From the NCBI RefSeq assembly GCF_025263565.1, contig NZ_CP079865.1, positions 4,278,001 through 4,342,000 of the forward strand: 64,000 nt of DNA, written 5' to 3'. Shown piece by piece: positions 44,300 through 52,973 of this stretch (position 1 is its first letter; every line of letters starts with the position of its first letter). The translations under genes and the position numbers were made by a program. The DNA is from Mycobacterium sp. SMC-8. Lineage in GTDB: Bacteria > Actinomycetota > Actinomycetes > Mycobacteriales > Mycobacteriaceae. The notes below the pieces were generated by a model. The model was not told the DNA's origin and searched no databases. It was given only the letters and a program-made list of their open reading frames with translations.

Positions 44300-47200
44300 T
44301 CACGGCGTGACGGGCGATGTGGAACTGGCTTCGGCCCCGGCACTCTGAGCCTTCGCGGCCGAGATCAGGTCGACGACGCGCGCCACGTGTGGGTCGCGGA
44401 CCACCGAATCGTGGTCGCAGTGGACACGTTCGACGGTCAGCTCGCCGGTGAGCAATTGCGCCCAGACGCGGTCGTCGTCAAGGTTGAAGGTGCTGAGTAC
44501 CAGCAGAGTTCGCCCGGTGTACGGCTTGGGCCGGTGGAGCCGGCCGACCCGGACGCCGACTTCGCGAAGCGCAACGACCTTCTGTTCGGCGGTGCCCTCG
44601 ACGATGCCGGCCAGCGGCAGCCACAACCGGTGCCGCCACAGCACCGACCGGTCGGCCGGTGTCTGTTCGAGCAGGGTGGATCGCACCCCGGGCAGGTGCT
44701 TGCGGGCCGCGCGCACGGTGCGCGGCGGCAGGAACGGATCGAGCATCGTGACCAGCTCGACCTCATGACCGAGCGCGCGCAACCGGTCGGCCACCTCGAT
44801 GGCGATGAACGCTCCGAGCGAATGACCGACCAGCCGGTACGGACCTTGGGGCTGGAGCGCGAGCAGGTCGCCGAGATGGCGGCGTGCCGCTCGTCCCACC
44901 GTCCAGTCGGGGAACGCGCGGTTCTCCAGACCCTGAGCCTGGAAAGCCACCACGGCGGTCTCGCGGTCCACGCGATCGGCCAGCGGCGCGAACGTCAGAG
45001 CCGAGGCGCCGGCCCCGGCGAAGCAGAACAACGTCTCTTGAGTGTTCTCGCCCGGCGGGCGCAACAGCACCGTGGTCGGCGCGAGTGTGCTCGCGCCCGA
45101 GGTCGGTAGACCCGCGCGCCGTGCGGCCACGATGTCGGCGAACTGCGCGACCGTCGGCGCGCCGGCCAGATCGGAGGCCGTCAGCCGCACCCCGTTCCGC
45201 TCGCCGACCGCGGCGATGACCTGCGCGACGTTGAGTGAATCTCCGCCCAGCGCGTAGAAGTTCTCGTCGCGGCCGACCTGGTCCAGGCGCAGCACATGGG
45301 CCCAGGTGGCCGCGATGCCGGTCTCCAGGCCCGGGGTCGCGGGGACGATCGGTCCACGCTCCGGTCTCGGCAGCGACCGGCGGTCGACCTTGCCACGCTC
45401 GTTGCGGGGCAGCGATTCCAGCATCACCACATGACTGGGCACCATCCACGCCGGCAGTCGCTCGTGAAGCTGCGCCCGAACGTCGGCGACCGCGGGGGTG
45501 CGGGTGCCCGGGGCCGGCGCGACATAGGCCGTCAACGTCGGTGTCTGGGAGGTGGTGTCGGCCAGCACCAGTGCCTCCCGGATACCGGGACAGTCCAGCA
45601 GCGCGGCCTCGACCTCGGCCGGTTCGACCAGGTAGCCGCGGATCTTGAGGGCCGCGTCCATCCGGCCGAGCACCACCAGAACCCCGGAGTCGTCGATGCG
45701 GGCACGATCATTGGTGACGAAAGTGCGGGTGGAGTCCGGGTTTTCGACGAAGGTGGTGGTCGCGCTCGCCGGTGCCAGATAGCCGGCTGCCAGATATTGC
45801 GAGGTGACGGTCAGCCGGCCCTGATCGTCGATGGCGAGCTTTTTGTGCGGTACCGCGACCCCGGCAGGGATCACCCCGGCCGGTATGGGATCGCCGGGCC
45901 ACATGTCGAAGTGCGCGATGCCGAGCGTCTCCGAGGAGCCTGCCCAGTTGGTCAGTACCGCATTCGGCGCCAGCTCTCGGGCGCGCCGGATGACGTTGCC
46001 GTACACCGGTTCGCCGGTGGTGACGATGCGGCGCACGCGATCCAGGGTGCGGGTGCCGCCGATCTCGACCACCGACTGCAGGAAAGACGGTGTGCACATG
46101 ACGATGTCGGCGTCGGCGAGGCGATCGGCCGCCGCCTCGGGTGTGCAGCTGCGCGGATCGATCGCGATCACCTCGGCGCCCGACAGCAGCGACCCGATCA
46201 GCACATTGAGACCGGCGGCGAAACTGACCGGCATGCACAGCGCGACCCGGGCGCCGTCGACGATGCCGAACCGATCCCGGTGCAGCACCCAGTCGCTCAG
46301 CCAGGTGCCGTTGACGTGGAGCACCGCCTTGGGCTCACCGGAAGAGCCTGAGGTGAACTGGATGCTGGTCACGGTCTGCAAGCCCAGGTGCGGCACCCCG
46401 GTCGGGGCCGGTGCCGGATCGGTCGGCGGGTCGGTCGACCACACTGAGAAGTTGCCGTCGAGCTGTTGTTTGAGCGGATGCCCGTCCTTGATCACCACGG
46501 TGCCCGGACGCAGGCCCTGCTTTTCGAGCGTGTCGAAGATGTGGGTCATCCGGTCGACCGGCAGGCCGGTGTCGAGGGGCACCAGCGGCGCTCCCGACGC
46601 GAAGCCGCCCATGACGACGGCGACGGTCTGGGGGGTGAGGTCACCGACCAGTGCGACCGCGGACTCCGGGTCGGCGCGCCCCCGCAGCTGCGCGGTCCAT
46701 GCGGCGGCCGCTGCGTGCAGTTCGCCATAGCTGACGGCGCCGCTGTCGCTGCGCAAAGCGACGGCGTCCCGCTTCTGCGCGGCGATCTCGGCGAAACGTG
46801 CGGCCACCGAGTCGTGTTCGATGGCGCCGTACTCGGTGAGGTCGGGGCGTGGGGCGGTCGGGCTGACGTGATCGAGAGCCTGTCCGCGCGGGGTGGCGGC
46901 GACCTTGCGCAACAGCAGCAATGTGGGGACCAGCAGGATCAGCGTGTTCAGCAGCTCGGCGGCGAGATAGGTGTAGCCGACGGCGTCGATGCCCCACCGC
47001 CCGGTGGTCAGGATGACCCCACTGACCACCACGATGCCGAGTAGCAGCTGGGCGGCCACGGCGAGACGGAGTCGGCGCTGAAGCCGCGCGAGCGCGGTGT
47101 AGACGGTCATCAACGCCACCGACGGCAGGGTGAGCGCCATCATCCGGATCAGTGTGGTGCCGTGTTCGGCGTACTGCGGGCCCAGGATGCCGAGGATGAA

Positions 47201-48133
47201 CGGGGCGGCGACCAGCAGCGCGGCACAACCGGCCAGCGCGGCGCCACCGCACATCAGGACGAATCGCTGTGTGCACGAGCGCAGGTCGGCTCCCGGCGTC
47301 GAGGCGGCGGCGATGAACGGTGCCGCGGTCGCGCCGACGAGCACACCGAGGGTGTTGACCACCAGCCAGCACATCGAGAAGTACGCGTTCATCTCGGTGC
47401 CGAGCTGCGCGACGACGATCAGCGGCACCAACAGCGGAACGGTCACGCCCACCGCGTTGATCGCATATGAGCTCGCGAAGAACTGGATCAGTTCGCGGCG
47501 CGGGGGCAGGGCGGCTGTCCCTCGGCGTTGCGCGGTCTCGCGCCGGATCACCACCAGCGCGATGATCGCGGTGATCGCCGCTGCCGGCAGCACCCACGAC
47601 CACACGATGGCCGCGCCGGTCGCCAGCGGGATGAGCGCCGCCACTACGACGAGTTTCGCGGTTGACTGTCCGATGTTCTTGGTCGCGATCATCCGGGCGC
47701 GGCTGAGTCCGATCAGGATCTGGTCCTGCAGCGCGTACACCGCGAGCACCACAACGAACGCCGGGAAGAGCACGGCCTCAGGCCAATTCGGGAAAAGTGC
47801 GGCACGGGGGCCGACCAGGACGAACACCGTGCCGAACAGCAGGCCGGTGCACGAGACGAACATGATGCCGCGGCGCACCACCTGCTGGGTGTGACCGCCG
47901 GCCAGTGGCAGGAAGCGCTCATAGAGACTGCCGAGGCTGAAGTTGGCCAGGATGGCGATCAGGGTCGCCGACGAGATGATGGCCGACGCGCGCCCGACCT
48001 CGGCGGCGTCGTATCCCCGGGCGGCCACGGTCCAGAACACGAAACCGAGTACGCCCGTGGCCGCGCTTGAGGTCATCACCGCGGCGATGTCGATGCCGAG
48101 GCCGGGGGAGAGGAAACGGCCGGTCATCGGCAT
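44300..48133 (-). CDS. Polysaccharide flippase fused to adenylation, carrier and thioesterase domains
   Basis: The product has 1277 residues in one uninterrupted frame; the start is ATG 48133 or 48127. Residues 1-~415 form a Wzx/MATE-like flippase with about twelve membrane segments (TGVLGFVFWTVAARGYDAAE at the start). Residues ~435-930 form an adenylation domain with TSGSSGEPK (594-602), WAGSSETLG, GRMDAALKIRGY and catalytic Lys915 (NERGKVDRR). Next is a phosphopantetheine carrier domain with Ser966 in LGGDSLNVAQ. Residues ~1030-1260 form a thioesterase with Ser1105 in GHSLG, Asp in MLDPF and His near 1242. There is no condensation domain. It may activate an acyl or amino acid and transfer it to a glycan being flipped, a single-chain analogue of the Dlt idea (inference). 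Divergent from the glycosyltransferase operon. Confidence 0.88.
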   Translation of the reverse strand: MPMTGRFLSPGLGIDIAAVMTSSAATGVLGFVFWTVAARGYDAAEVGRASAIISSATLIAILANFSLGSLYERFLPLAGGHTQQVVRRGIMFVSCTGLLFGTVFVLVGPRAALFPNWPEAVLFPAFVVVLAVYALQDQILIGLSRARMIATKNIGQSTAKLVVVAALIPLATGAAIVWSWVLPAAAITAIIALVVIRRETAQRRGTAALPPRRELIQFFASSYAINAVGVTVPLLVPLIVVAQLGTEMNAYFSMCWLVVNTLGVLVGATAAPFIAAASTPGADLRSCTQRFVLMCGGAALAGCAALLVAAPFILGILGPQYAEHGTTLIRMMALTLPSVALMTVYTALARLQRRLRLAVAAQLLLGIVVVSGVILTTGRWGIDAVGYTYLAAELLNTLILLVPTLLLLRKVAATPRGQALDHVSPTAPRPDLTEYGAIEHDSVAARFAEIAAQKRDAVALRSDSGAVSYGELHAAAAAWTAQLRGRADPESAVALVGDLTPQTVAVVMGGFASGAPLVPLDTGLPVDRMTHIFDTLEKQGLRPGTVVIKDGHPLKQQLDGNFSVWSTDPPTDPAPAPTGVPHLGLQTVTSIQFTSGSSGEPKAVLHVNGTWLSDWVLHRDRFGIVDGARVALCMPVSFAAGLNVLIGSLLSGAEVIAIDPRSCTPEAAADRLADADIVMCTPSFLQSVVEIGGTRTLDRVRRIVTTGEPVYGNVIRRARELAPNAVLTNWAGSSETLGIAHFDMWPGDPIPAGVIPAGVAVPHKKLAIDDQGRLTVTSQYLAAGYLAPASATTTFVENPDSTRTFVTNDRARIDDSGVLVVLGRMDAALKIRGYLVEPAEVEAALLDCPGIREALVLADTTSQTPTLTAYVAPAPGTRTPAVADVRAQLHERLPAWMVPSHVVMLESLPRNERGKVDRRSLPRPERGPIVPATPGLETGIAATWAHVLRLDQVGRDENFYALGGDSLNVAQVIAAVGERNGVRLTASDLAGAPTVAQFADIVAARRAGLPTSGASTLAPTTVLLRPPGENTQETLFCFAGAGASALTFAPLADRVDRETAVVAFQAQGLENRAFPDWTVGRAARRHLGDLLALQPQGPYRLVGHSLGAFIAIEVADRLRALGHEVELVTMLDPFLPPRTVRAARKHLPGVRSTLLEQTPADRSVLWRHRLWLPLAGIVEGTAEQKVVALREVGVRVGRLHRPKPYTGRTLLVLSTFNLDDDRVWAQLLTGELTVERVHCDHDSVVRDPHVARVVDLISAAKAQSAGAEASSTSPVTP

Positions 48134-48227
48134 CGTCGGGTCCTAGGTATGTCGGAGAGAGGGGAGTCAACGGGGACGGAAGGGTGTCGGAGACTCGCTG
48201 TCGGTGAGGATACTAAAGCGGTCGAAG

Positions 48228-48246
48228 TTTGCTTAGGCTACCCAAA
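48228..48246. promoter_or_regulatory. Candidate IdeR iron box in the divergent promoter region
   Basis: TTTGCTTAGGCTACCCAAA matches the mycobacterial IdeR consensus TTAGGTTAGGCTAACCTAA at 15 of 19 positions. It lies ~95 bp upstream of the flippase fusion gene (minus strand) and ~170 bp upstream of the first glycosyltransferase gene (plus strand). On the minus strand, TAGTAT (complement of 48211-48216) could be a -10, so the box would cover the -35 region, a normal repressing position. Confidence 0.45.
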
Positions 48247-48414
48247 GTTGTGATGCTGGTCATACCCGGGGAGGGGGCGGCCACATTTGCATGCATTTTC
48301 GCTAAGGTGGCTCACAGTTAATTGACAGACCCGTGCTCTCACTGGCCCGTTTCCTCAGGTGCGCTCCGGTGCGGTATGCGCCGAAAAGACGGCTCTACAA
48401 GGAGTTTCGAAAAA

Positions 48415-49245
48415 GTGACGGAAATCGTTCCGGAGTCAGACACGCGTGTTTACGCTCAGTTGCGTCGATTTCTGGCAAACATTCCTTCAACGCCGACCCC
48501 GGAACCTGCGCAGCCTACCGTCACCGTGGTCCTGCCCGTGCGGAACGAGGCGCGCAATCTCTCCTACGTCGCGCGGCGGATGCCGCCGGTCGACGAGATC
48601 GTGGTCATCGACGGCGGGTCCGAGGACGGCACCGCCGACGTCGCCCGTGCGCTGTGGCCGAACGCCACGGTTATCGAGCAGACCCGCGCCGGCAAGGGCA
48701 ACGCCCTGGCGTGTGGTTTCCAAGCCGCCACCGGTGACATCGTGGTGATGATCGACGGTGACGGTTCGACAGATCCGGCCGAGATCCCGCGCTTCGTTGA
48801 CGCGCTCATGGCCGGCGCCGACCTCGCCAAGGGCAGCCGGTTCTCCGGCGGTGGCGGCAGCGACGACATCACCCAGATCCGGCGGATGGGGAACAAGGCG
48901 CTCAATTGGCTGGTGAACCGGCTGTTCAAGACCGAGTTCAGCGATCTGTGCTACGGCTACAACGCCTTCTGGCGCCGCAACCTGAACTGCCTGGATCTGC
49001 CGGCGACAGACACCACCGAACCGCAGTGGGGCGACGGCTTCGAGATCGAGACCGTGATCAACGTCCGGGCCGCGCGCAGTGGCTGGCTCATCCACGAGGT
49101 GGGAAGCTTCGAGGGCAGGCGAATTCACGGGCGCAGCAACCTCAACGCGGTCACCGACGGCCTGCGCGTGCTTCGCACCATCAATCGTGAGCGTCGGGAA
49201 CACCGCGCGGCCCGGGTCGCGGCGGTCCCCGGCTGGTCGCGGTGA
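48415..49245 (+). CDS. Glycosyltransferase family 2 (polyprenyl-phosphate sugar transferase-like)
   Basis: The product has 276 residues; the GTG at 48415 has the AAGGAG site 10 nt upstream, so the longer upstream frame is not used. GT-A fold: TVVLPVRNEARNLSYV at the start, VVIDGGSEDGTADVA, and the nucleotide-sugar/metal motif VVMIDGDGSTDP. The DPM1/DolP-mannose synthase-like pattern (KGSRFSGGGGSDDITQ, RIHGRSNLNA) suggests transfer of a sugar to a polyprenyl phosphate or early glycan intermediate. No C-terminal membrane segment. First gene of six linked by 4-nt overlaps. Confidence 0.88.
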   Translation: MTEIVPESDTRVYAQLRRFLANIPSTPTPEPAQPTVTVVLPVRNEARNLSYVARRMPPVDEIVVIDGGSEDGTADVARALWPNATVIEQTRAGKGNALACGFQAATGDIVVMIDGDGSTDPAEIPRFVDALMAGADLAKGSRFSGGGGSDDITQIRRMGNKALNWLVNRLFKTEFSDLCYGYNAFWRRNLNCLDLPATDTTEPQWGDGFEIETVINVRAARSGWLIHEVGSFEGRRIHGRSNLNAVTDGLRVLRTINRERREHRAARVAAVPGWSR

Positions 49246-50198
49246 CCGCACAGCCCCTGCCGCTGGAAGACGCACTTCCGGAGCGGATCTCGATGAGCGT
49301 GGTCATCTGCTGCTACACCAGCGCCCGCAGGAGGTTGCTCGACCATGCGGTCGCCGCGGCGCTGCGGCAGCTCCGCCGTGACGACGAGCTGATCCTGGTG
49401 GTCGACGGCAACGACGTACTGCATCGCGATCTGCACGACACATACGGCACGCGGGTTCTCGTGCTGGCCAACGAGTTCCGGCAGGGTCTGTCGGGTGCCA
49501 GGAACACCGGAATGCACGCGGCCTCCGCAGAGATCGTGGTGTTCCTCGACGACGACGCCGTCCTGCACGACGACGCCCTGGAGGAGGTGCGCTCGGCCTT
49601 CGTCGATCCCACGGTCACCGCGCTCGGAGGCGCGGTGCATCCGAGTTGGCAGGCAGGCCGGCCGCAGTGGTTCCCGCCGGAGTTCGACTGGGTCGTCGGA
49701 TGCGACTACCGCGGATTGCCGCCCGACGGGGCCGCGATCCGCAATCCCATCGGCGCGGCGATGGCCGTCCGGAAGACGGAACTGACCGGGATCGGCGGCT
49801 TCTCCGACAGGCTCGGGCGCATCGGTGCGGTGCCCGCCGGCTGCGAAGAGACAATGATGGGCATCGAACTGGTCCGTCGAGATCCGCTGGCCCGCATCGT
49901 CCGCCGCACCGGGTTCGCCGTCTCGCATGCTGTGCCCGCCGACCGCGCCACCGCGAGGTACTTCGCGCGGCGCTGTTTTCATGAGGGGCGCAGCAAGGCG
50001 ACGCTGAGCCGGCTCTGCGGCCGTGGCCCGGCGCTGCGCAGCGAGCGCGCGTACACCACCAAGACACTTCCCTCCGGGTTGTGGAGGGCCCGGCGGCAGC
50101 CCACCCGGGTGTTGGCGTTGGCCGCCGGCCTGCTGATCACCTCAGTGGGCTATCTCGTGGGGCTGGCCGCGACGGTGGGACCGCAGAAGGGGGAATGA
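49242..50198 (+). CDS. Glycosyltransferase family 2
   Basis: The product has 318 residues from a GTG overlapping the preceding stop (GTGA). GT-A motifs are SVVICCYTSARRRLLDHAV, the LSGARNTGMHAASAEIVVFL stretch, and DDDAV as the metal site. A late GCEETMMGIELVRR segment fits the acceptor-side catalytic region. A hydrophobic segment near the C terminus (VLALAAGLLITSVGYLVGLA) probably tethers it to the membrane. It probably adds one sugar of the repeat unit; donor and linkage unknown. Confidence 0.88.
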   Translation: MTAQPLPLEDALPERISMSVVICCYTSARRRLLDHAVAAALRQLRRDDELILVVDGNDVLHRDLHDTYGTRVLVLANEFRQGLSGARNTGMHAASAEIVVFLDDDAVLHDDALEEVRSAFVDPTVTALGGAVHPSWQAGRPQWFPPEFDWVVGCDYRGLPPDGAAIRNPIGAAMAVRKTELTGIGGFSDRLGRIGAVPAGCEETMMGIELVRRDPLARIVRRTGFAVSHAVPADRATARYFARRCFHEGRSKATLSRLCGRGPALRSERAYTTKTLPSGLWRARRQPTRVLALAAGLLITSVGYLVGLAATVGPQKGE

Positions 50199-50872
50199 TG
50201 CCAAAAGTCAGTGCATGGCTGGGGAATTCGCGAATTACGGCGTGGGTGGCGCTCGCGCCGCTGGTGTACTTCGCCGCCGAATGGGTGGTGTCCGCGACGT
50301 GGCGGGGCAACTATGGCTACCGCGACGACACGTTGGGACCGCTCGGGGTCGCGTTCTGTGGGCCGGCGGGGGAGTGGCCGTGCAGTGAGCTCTACCGGGC
50401 GATGAACGTCGGCCTGGTGGTGACCGGCCTGGGTGTGCTGTTCGTCGCGGCGAGCCTGCTCGTGCAACGGGTGGCCGATCGCGGCCCGGCACTGCTGCTG
50501 GCCGTCGCCGGGTGGGGGATGGCGGCCTCCGGCGTGGTGACCTACCGCGTGGACTATGCGTGGAACCTGACGTTCATCGTGCTCTTCATGACGCTGGGCT
50601 CGGTCAGCGCGCTGTTCATCGCGCTCGGCTCCACGTCGGAGCTCTCGCTCGAACGCCGTGCGGTCGCCGCGCTCTCGGGTGTGGTCAGCGTCGTCGGCTA
50701 CGTCACCTACATGGGTGGGCACTCGTTCTTCGGTTCCGGTGGTGCCCAGCGCATGGCCGTCTACGGCATCCTGGTCGCGGTGGTCGCGGTCGGCACCACG
50801 GGATTCGCAGGATCACCGCCCAGCAGTTCGACGGACCCGCAAGTCTGCGACCTGGTCGAGGAAACAGCGTGA
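50195..50872 (+). CDS. DUF998 family membrane protein
   Basis: The product has 225 residues; ATG 50195 overlaps the previous stop (ATGA), with a second in-frame ATG next to it and an AGAAGGGGG site upstream. About six membrane segments, among them WVALAPLVYFAAEWVVSAT and LLLAVAGWGMAASGVV, spaced as in DUF998. DUF998 proteins are of unknown function and often lie in glycan or antibiotic gene clusters. The tight position between glycosyltransferase and glycoside hydrolase genes ties it to the same process. Confidence 0.8.
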   Translation: MMPKVSAWLGNSRITAWVALAPLVYFAAEWVVSATWRGNYGYRDDTLGPLGVAFCGPAGEWPCSELYRAMNVGLVVTGLGVLFVAASLLVQRVADRGPALLLAVAGWGMAASGVVTYRVDYAWNLTFIVLFMTLGSVSALFIALGSTSELSLERRAVAALSGVVSVVGYVTYMGGHSFFGSGGAQRMAVYGILVAVVAVGTTGFAGSPPSSSTDPQVCDLVEETA

Positions 50873-51693
50873 GGCACAGAACTTCTCGCTGGGTGATGAG
50901 CGGTGCACTCGCGGCGGGTGCGATGGTGCTCACCGGCTGTTCGGCATCCGCGCCCGTCGGCAACGCCGAGCCGAGCGGGCCACGGGTCATCTTCGCCGAC
51001 GATTTCGACGGCCCCGCCGGTTCGAAACCGTCTCCGCAGTGGCGCTGCCAGACCGGCGGTGGAGGCTGGGGCAACAACGAGATGCAGACCTACACCGACA
51101 GTCCTGCGAACGTCAGCCTCGACGGCGCCGGACATCTGGCCATCACCGCCCGCGGGGACGGGCTGGATCGGATCACATCGGCACGGATCACCACGCAGGG
51201 CAGCGTCGAGTTCGCGACCGGCCGCGCCGAGGCGCGGATCAAGCTGCCCGCCGGCACCGGGCTGCATCCGGCGTTCTGGCTCCTCGGCCACGACGTCGAC
51301 CGGATCGGCTGGCCCGACGCGGGGGAGATCGACGTGATCGAAACCCTCAACCACGCCGCCGAATTCCACACCGGCGTACACCTGCCGCGCGCCGGACATG
51401 CTCGCGGCGAACAGATTTCGGCCTCCGGGCCGGTCCCGTTCCCAATGGCCGGCGAGTTCCACACCTACTGGGTGGAGCGCACCCCCGGCCGCATCGTCAC
51501 CGGCGTCGACGACGTCACGCTGTTCAGCGTCACACCCACCGACCTGGCCGAAGGCAGTCGGTGGGTGTTCGATGCGCCGTTCTTCCTGCTGCTCAACGTC
51601 GCCGTCGGCGGTGACTGGCCCGGACCGCCGGACACCTCCACGCCCAATCCGTCGACCATGCTCGTGGACTGGGTCCGGGTGACAGTGCCATGA
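50869..51693 (+). CDS. Glycoside hydrolase family 16 lipoprotein
   Basis: The product has 274 residues from a GTG overlapping the previous stop. The signal peptide ends in a lipobox LTGC, giving lipidated Cys24, so the enzyme is on the outer face of the membrane. The GH16 active-site signature ExDxxE is complete: Glu153, Asp155, Glu158 in GEIDVIE; the flanking GWGNNEMQTYT and LLGHD motifs match beta-glucanases/laminarinases. It may trim, release or transglycosylate the polysaccharide made by this cluster. Its presence suggests beta-glucan or galactan linkages in the product (inference). Confidence 0.9.
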   Translation: MRHRTSRWVMSGALAAGAMVLTGCSASAPVGNAEPSGPRVIFADDFDGPAGSKPSPQWRCQTGGGGWGNNEMQTYTDSPANVSLDGAGHLAITARGDGLDRITSARITTQGSVEFATGRAEARIKLPAGTGLHPAFWLLGHDVDRIGWPDAGEIDVIETLNHAAEFHTGVHLPRAGHARGEQISASGPVPFPMAGEFHTYWVERTPGRIVTGVDDVTLFSVTPTDLAEGSRWVFDAPFFLLLNVAVGGDWPGPPDTSTPNPSTMLVDWVRVTVP

Positions 51694-52973
51694 CCGCGCC
51701 GCGAACACTCCAACCCGCGATGCCACCGCAAGGCGCTCGGGTGTGGCCGCAGGCCCGATGGGTGGGCATGCTCGATGTCGACGAGCTGACACCCGCCGAC
51801 GATGGCACGGTGAAGTTCGCCCCCGACCACGCGGACGGCTATCACGTGGCGCGGGTGCTGGTACGGCACCGTAACCGGCCGGTCGCTTTCGTCGAAGCCC
51901 CCATCGACGACGGCGTAGTGCGTCTGCCCGTTCCGCAGTGCCCGTCCCCGCAGGACCCCGGTACCGCCGCCGCCCTCCCGGCGGTCTCGGTGGTGCTGTG
52001 CACCCGGGAACGTCCCGACCAGCTCGCAGACGCACTGGATTCTGTTCTGGCCGTCGACTATCCGGATTTCGAGGTGGTGGTCGTCGACAACGCGCCGCGT
52101 ACCGATGCCACCGCGCGAGTGGTCGAACGGAACGGTCATCCGCGGGTGCGTTACGTCGAGGAGCCCGTTCCCGGACTGTCGGTGGCCAGGAACACCGGAC
52201 TGCGCCGGGCGCACCATCTGGTGGTCGCCTACACCGACGACGACGTCGTCGTGGACCCGTATTGGCTGCGCGCTCTCGCCGCCGGGTTCGCGCGGTCGCC
52301 GAAGGTCTCCTGCGTGTCGGGTCTGGTGCCCAGCGGAGAATTGCGCACCGCCGCCCAGGCCTACTTCGACCAGCGGGTCACCTGGGCCGGATCGCTGGAG
52401 CCGCGGGTGTTCAGCATGGCCGAGCCGCCGGCCGACCAGCCGCTGTTTCCGTTCCAGGTCGGTCGATTCGGCACGGGTGCGAACTTCGCCGTGCAGCGGG
52501 ACAGGGTGCTCGAACTCGGCGGTTTCGACGAGGCGCTCGGCGCGGGCACCGCGTCACAGGGCGGTGAAGACCTCGACCTGTTCTTCCGGGTGCTCACCGC
52601 CGGTGATGCGCTGGCCACCGAACCTGCCGCGATCGTGTGGCACCGGCATCGCAGCGACAACGAAGCCCTGCTCGAACAGGCCCGCGGATACGGCCTCGGG
52701 CTGGGCGCGTGGCTGACCAAGGTGGGCCTGGACGCCTCGCACCGGCGCCTGGCGGTGCAGGTGCTGCGCCGACGCTTCCGGTCGTCGCTGCGTGCCGGCG
52801 CCGACTACAGCGCCATCATGACCTCGCCGGCACGGATGTCCGACGGGATCGCCGACGCCGTGCCCTCTTCGGTGGGGCGTATCGAGGTGCTGTCGGTGCT
52901 TGGCGGACCCCGGGCCCTCTGGCAGGGAAGACGTCAACAGACCCGCAACACCGCGACGGCAGGCCGCCGATGA
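51690..52973 (+). CDS. Glycosyltransferase family 2 with N-terminal extension
   Basis: The product has 427 residues; ATG overlaps the GH16 stop. About 85 residues precede the GT-A fold and are of unknown type. Catalytic motifs are VSVVLCTRERPDQLADAL, EVVVVDNAPRTDAT, SVARNTGLRRAHHLVVAYTD with DDD as the metal site, and GTGANFAVQRD plus SQGGEDLDLFFR for the acceptor side. No membrane segment. Third GT2 of the operon; likely extends the repeat unit. Confidence 0.88.
   Translation: MTAPRTLQPAMPPQGARVWPQARWVGMLDVDELTPADDGTVKFAPDHADGYHVARVLVRHRNRPVAFVEAPIDDGVVRLPVPQCPSPQDPGTAAALPAVSVVLCTRERPDQLADALDSVLAVDYPDFEVVVVDNAPRTDATARVVERNGHPRVRYVEEPVPGLSVARNTGLRRAHHLVVAYTDDDVVVDPYWLRALAAGFARSPKVSCVSGLVPSGELRTAAQAYFDQRVTWAGSLEPRVFSMAEPPADQPLFPFQVGRFGTGANFAVQRDRVLELGGFDEALGAGTASQGGEDLDLFFRVLTAGDALATEPAAIVWHRHRSDNEALLEQARGYGLGLGAWLTKVGLDASHRRLAVQVLRRRFRSSLRAGADYSAIMTSPARMSDGIADAVPSSVGRIEVLSVLGGPRALWQGRRQQTRNTATAGRR

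Noticed and set aside
44300..48133. Poly-lysine synthetase (Pls) type membrane NRPS
   Set aside because: Pls proteins have adenylation and carrier domains first, then six membrane segments with tandem condensation-like domains. Here the membrane part is N-terminal and flippase-like, and the chain ends in a thioesterase.
48322..48327. Consensus -35 hexamer TTGACA upstream of the first glycosyltransferase gene
   Set aside because: No acceptable -10 lies 16-19 bp downstream; the region there is GC-rich (GCTCTCACTGGCCCG). Not supported as a promoter on its own.
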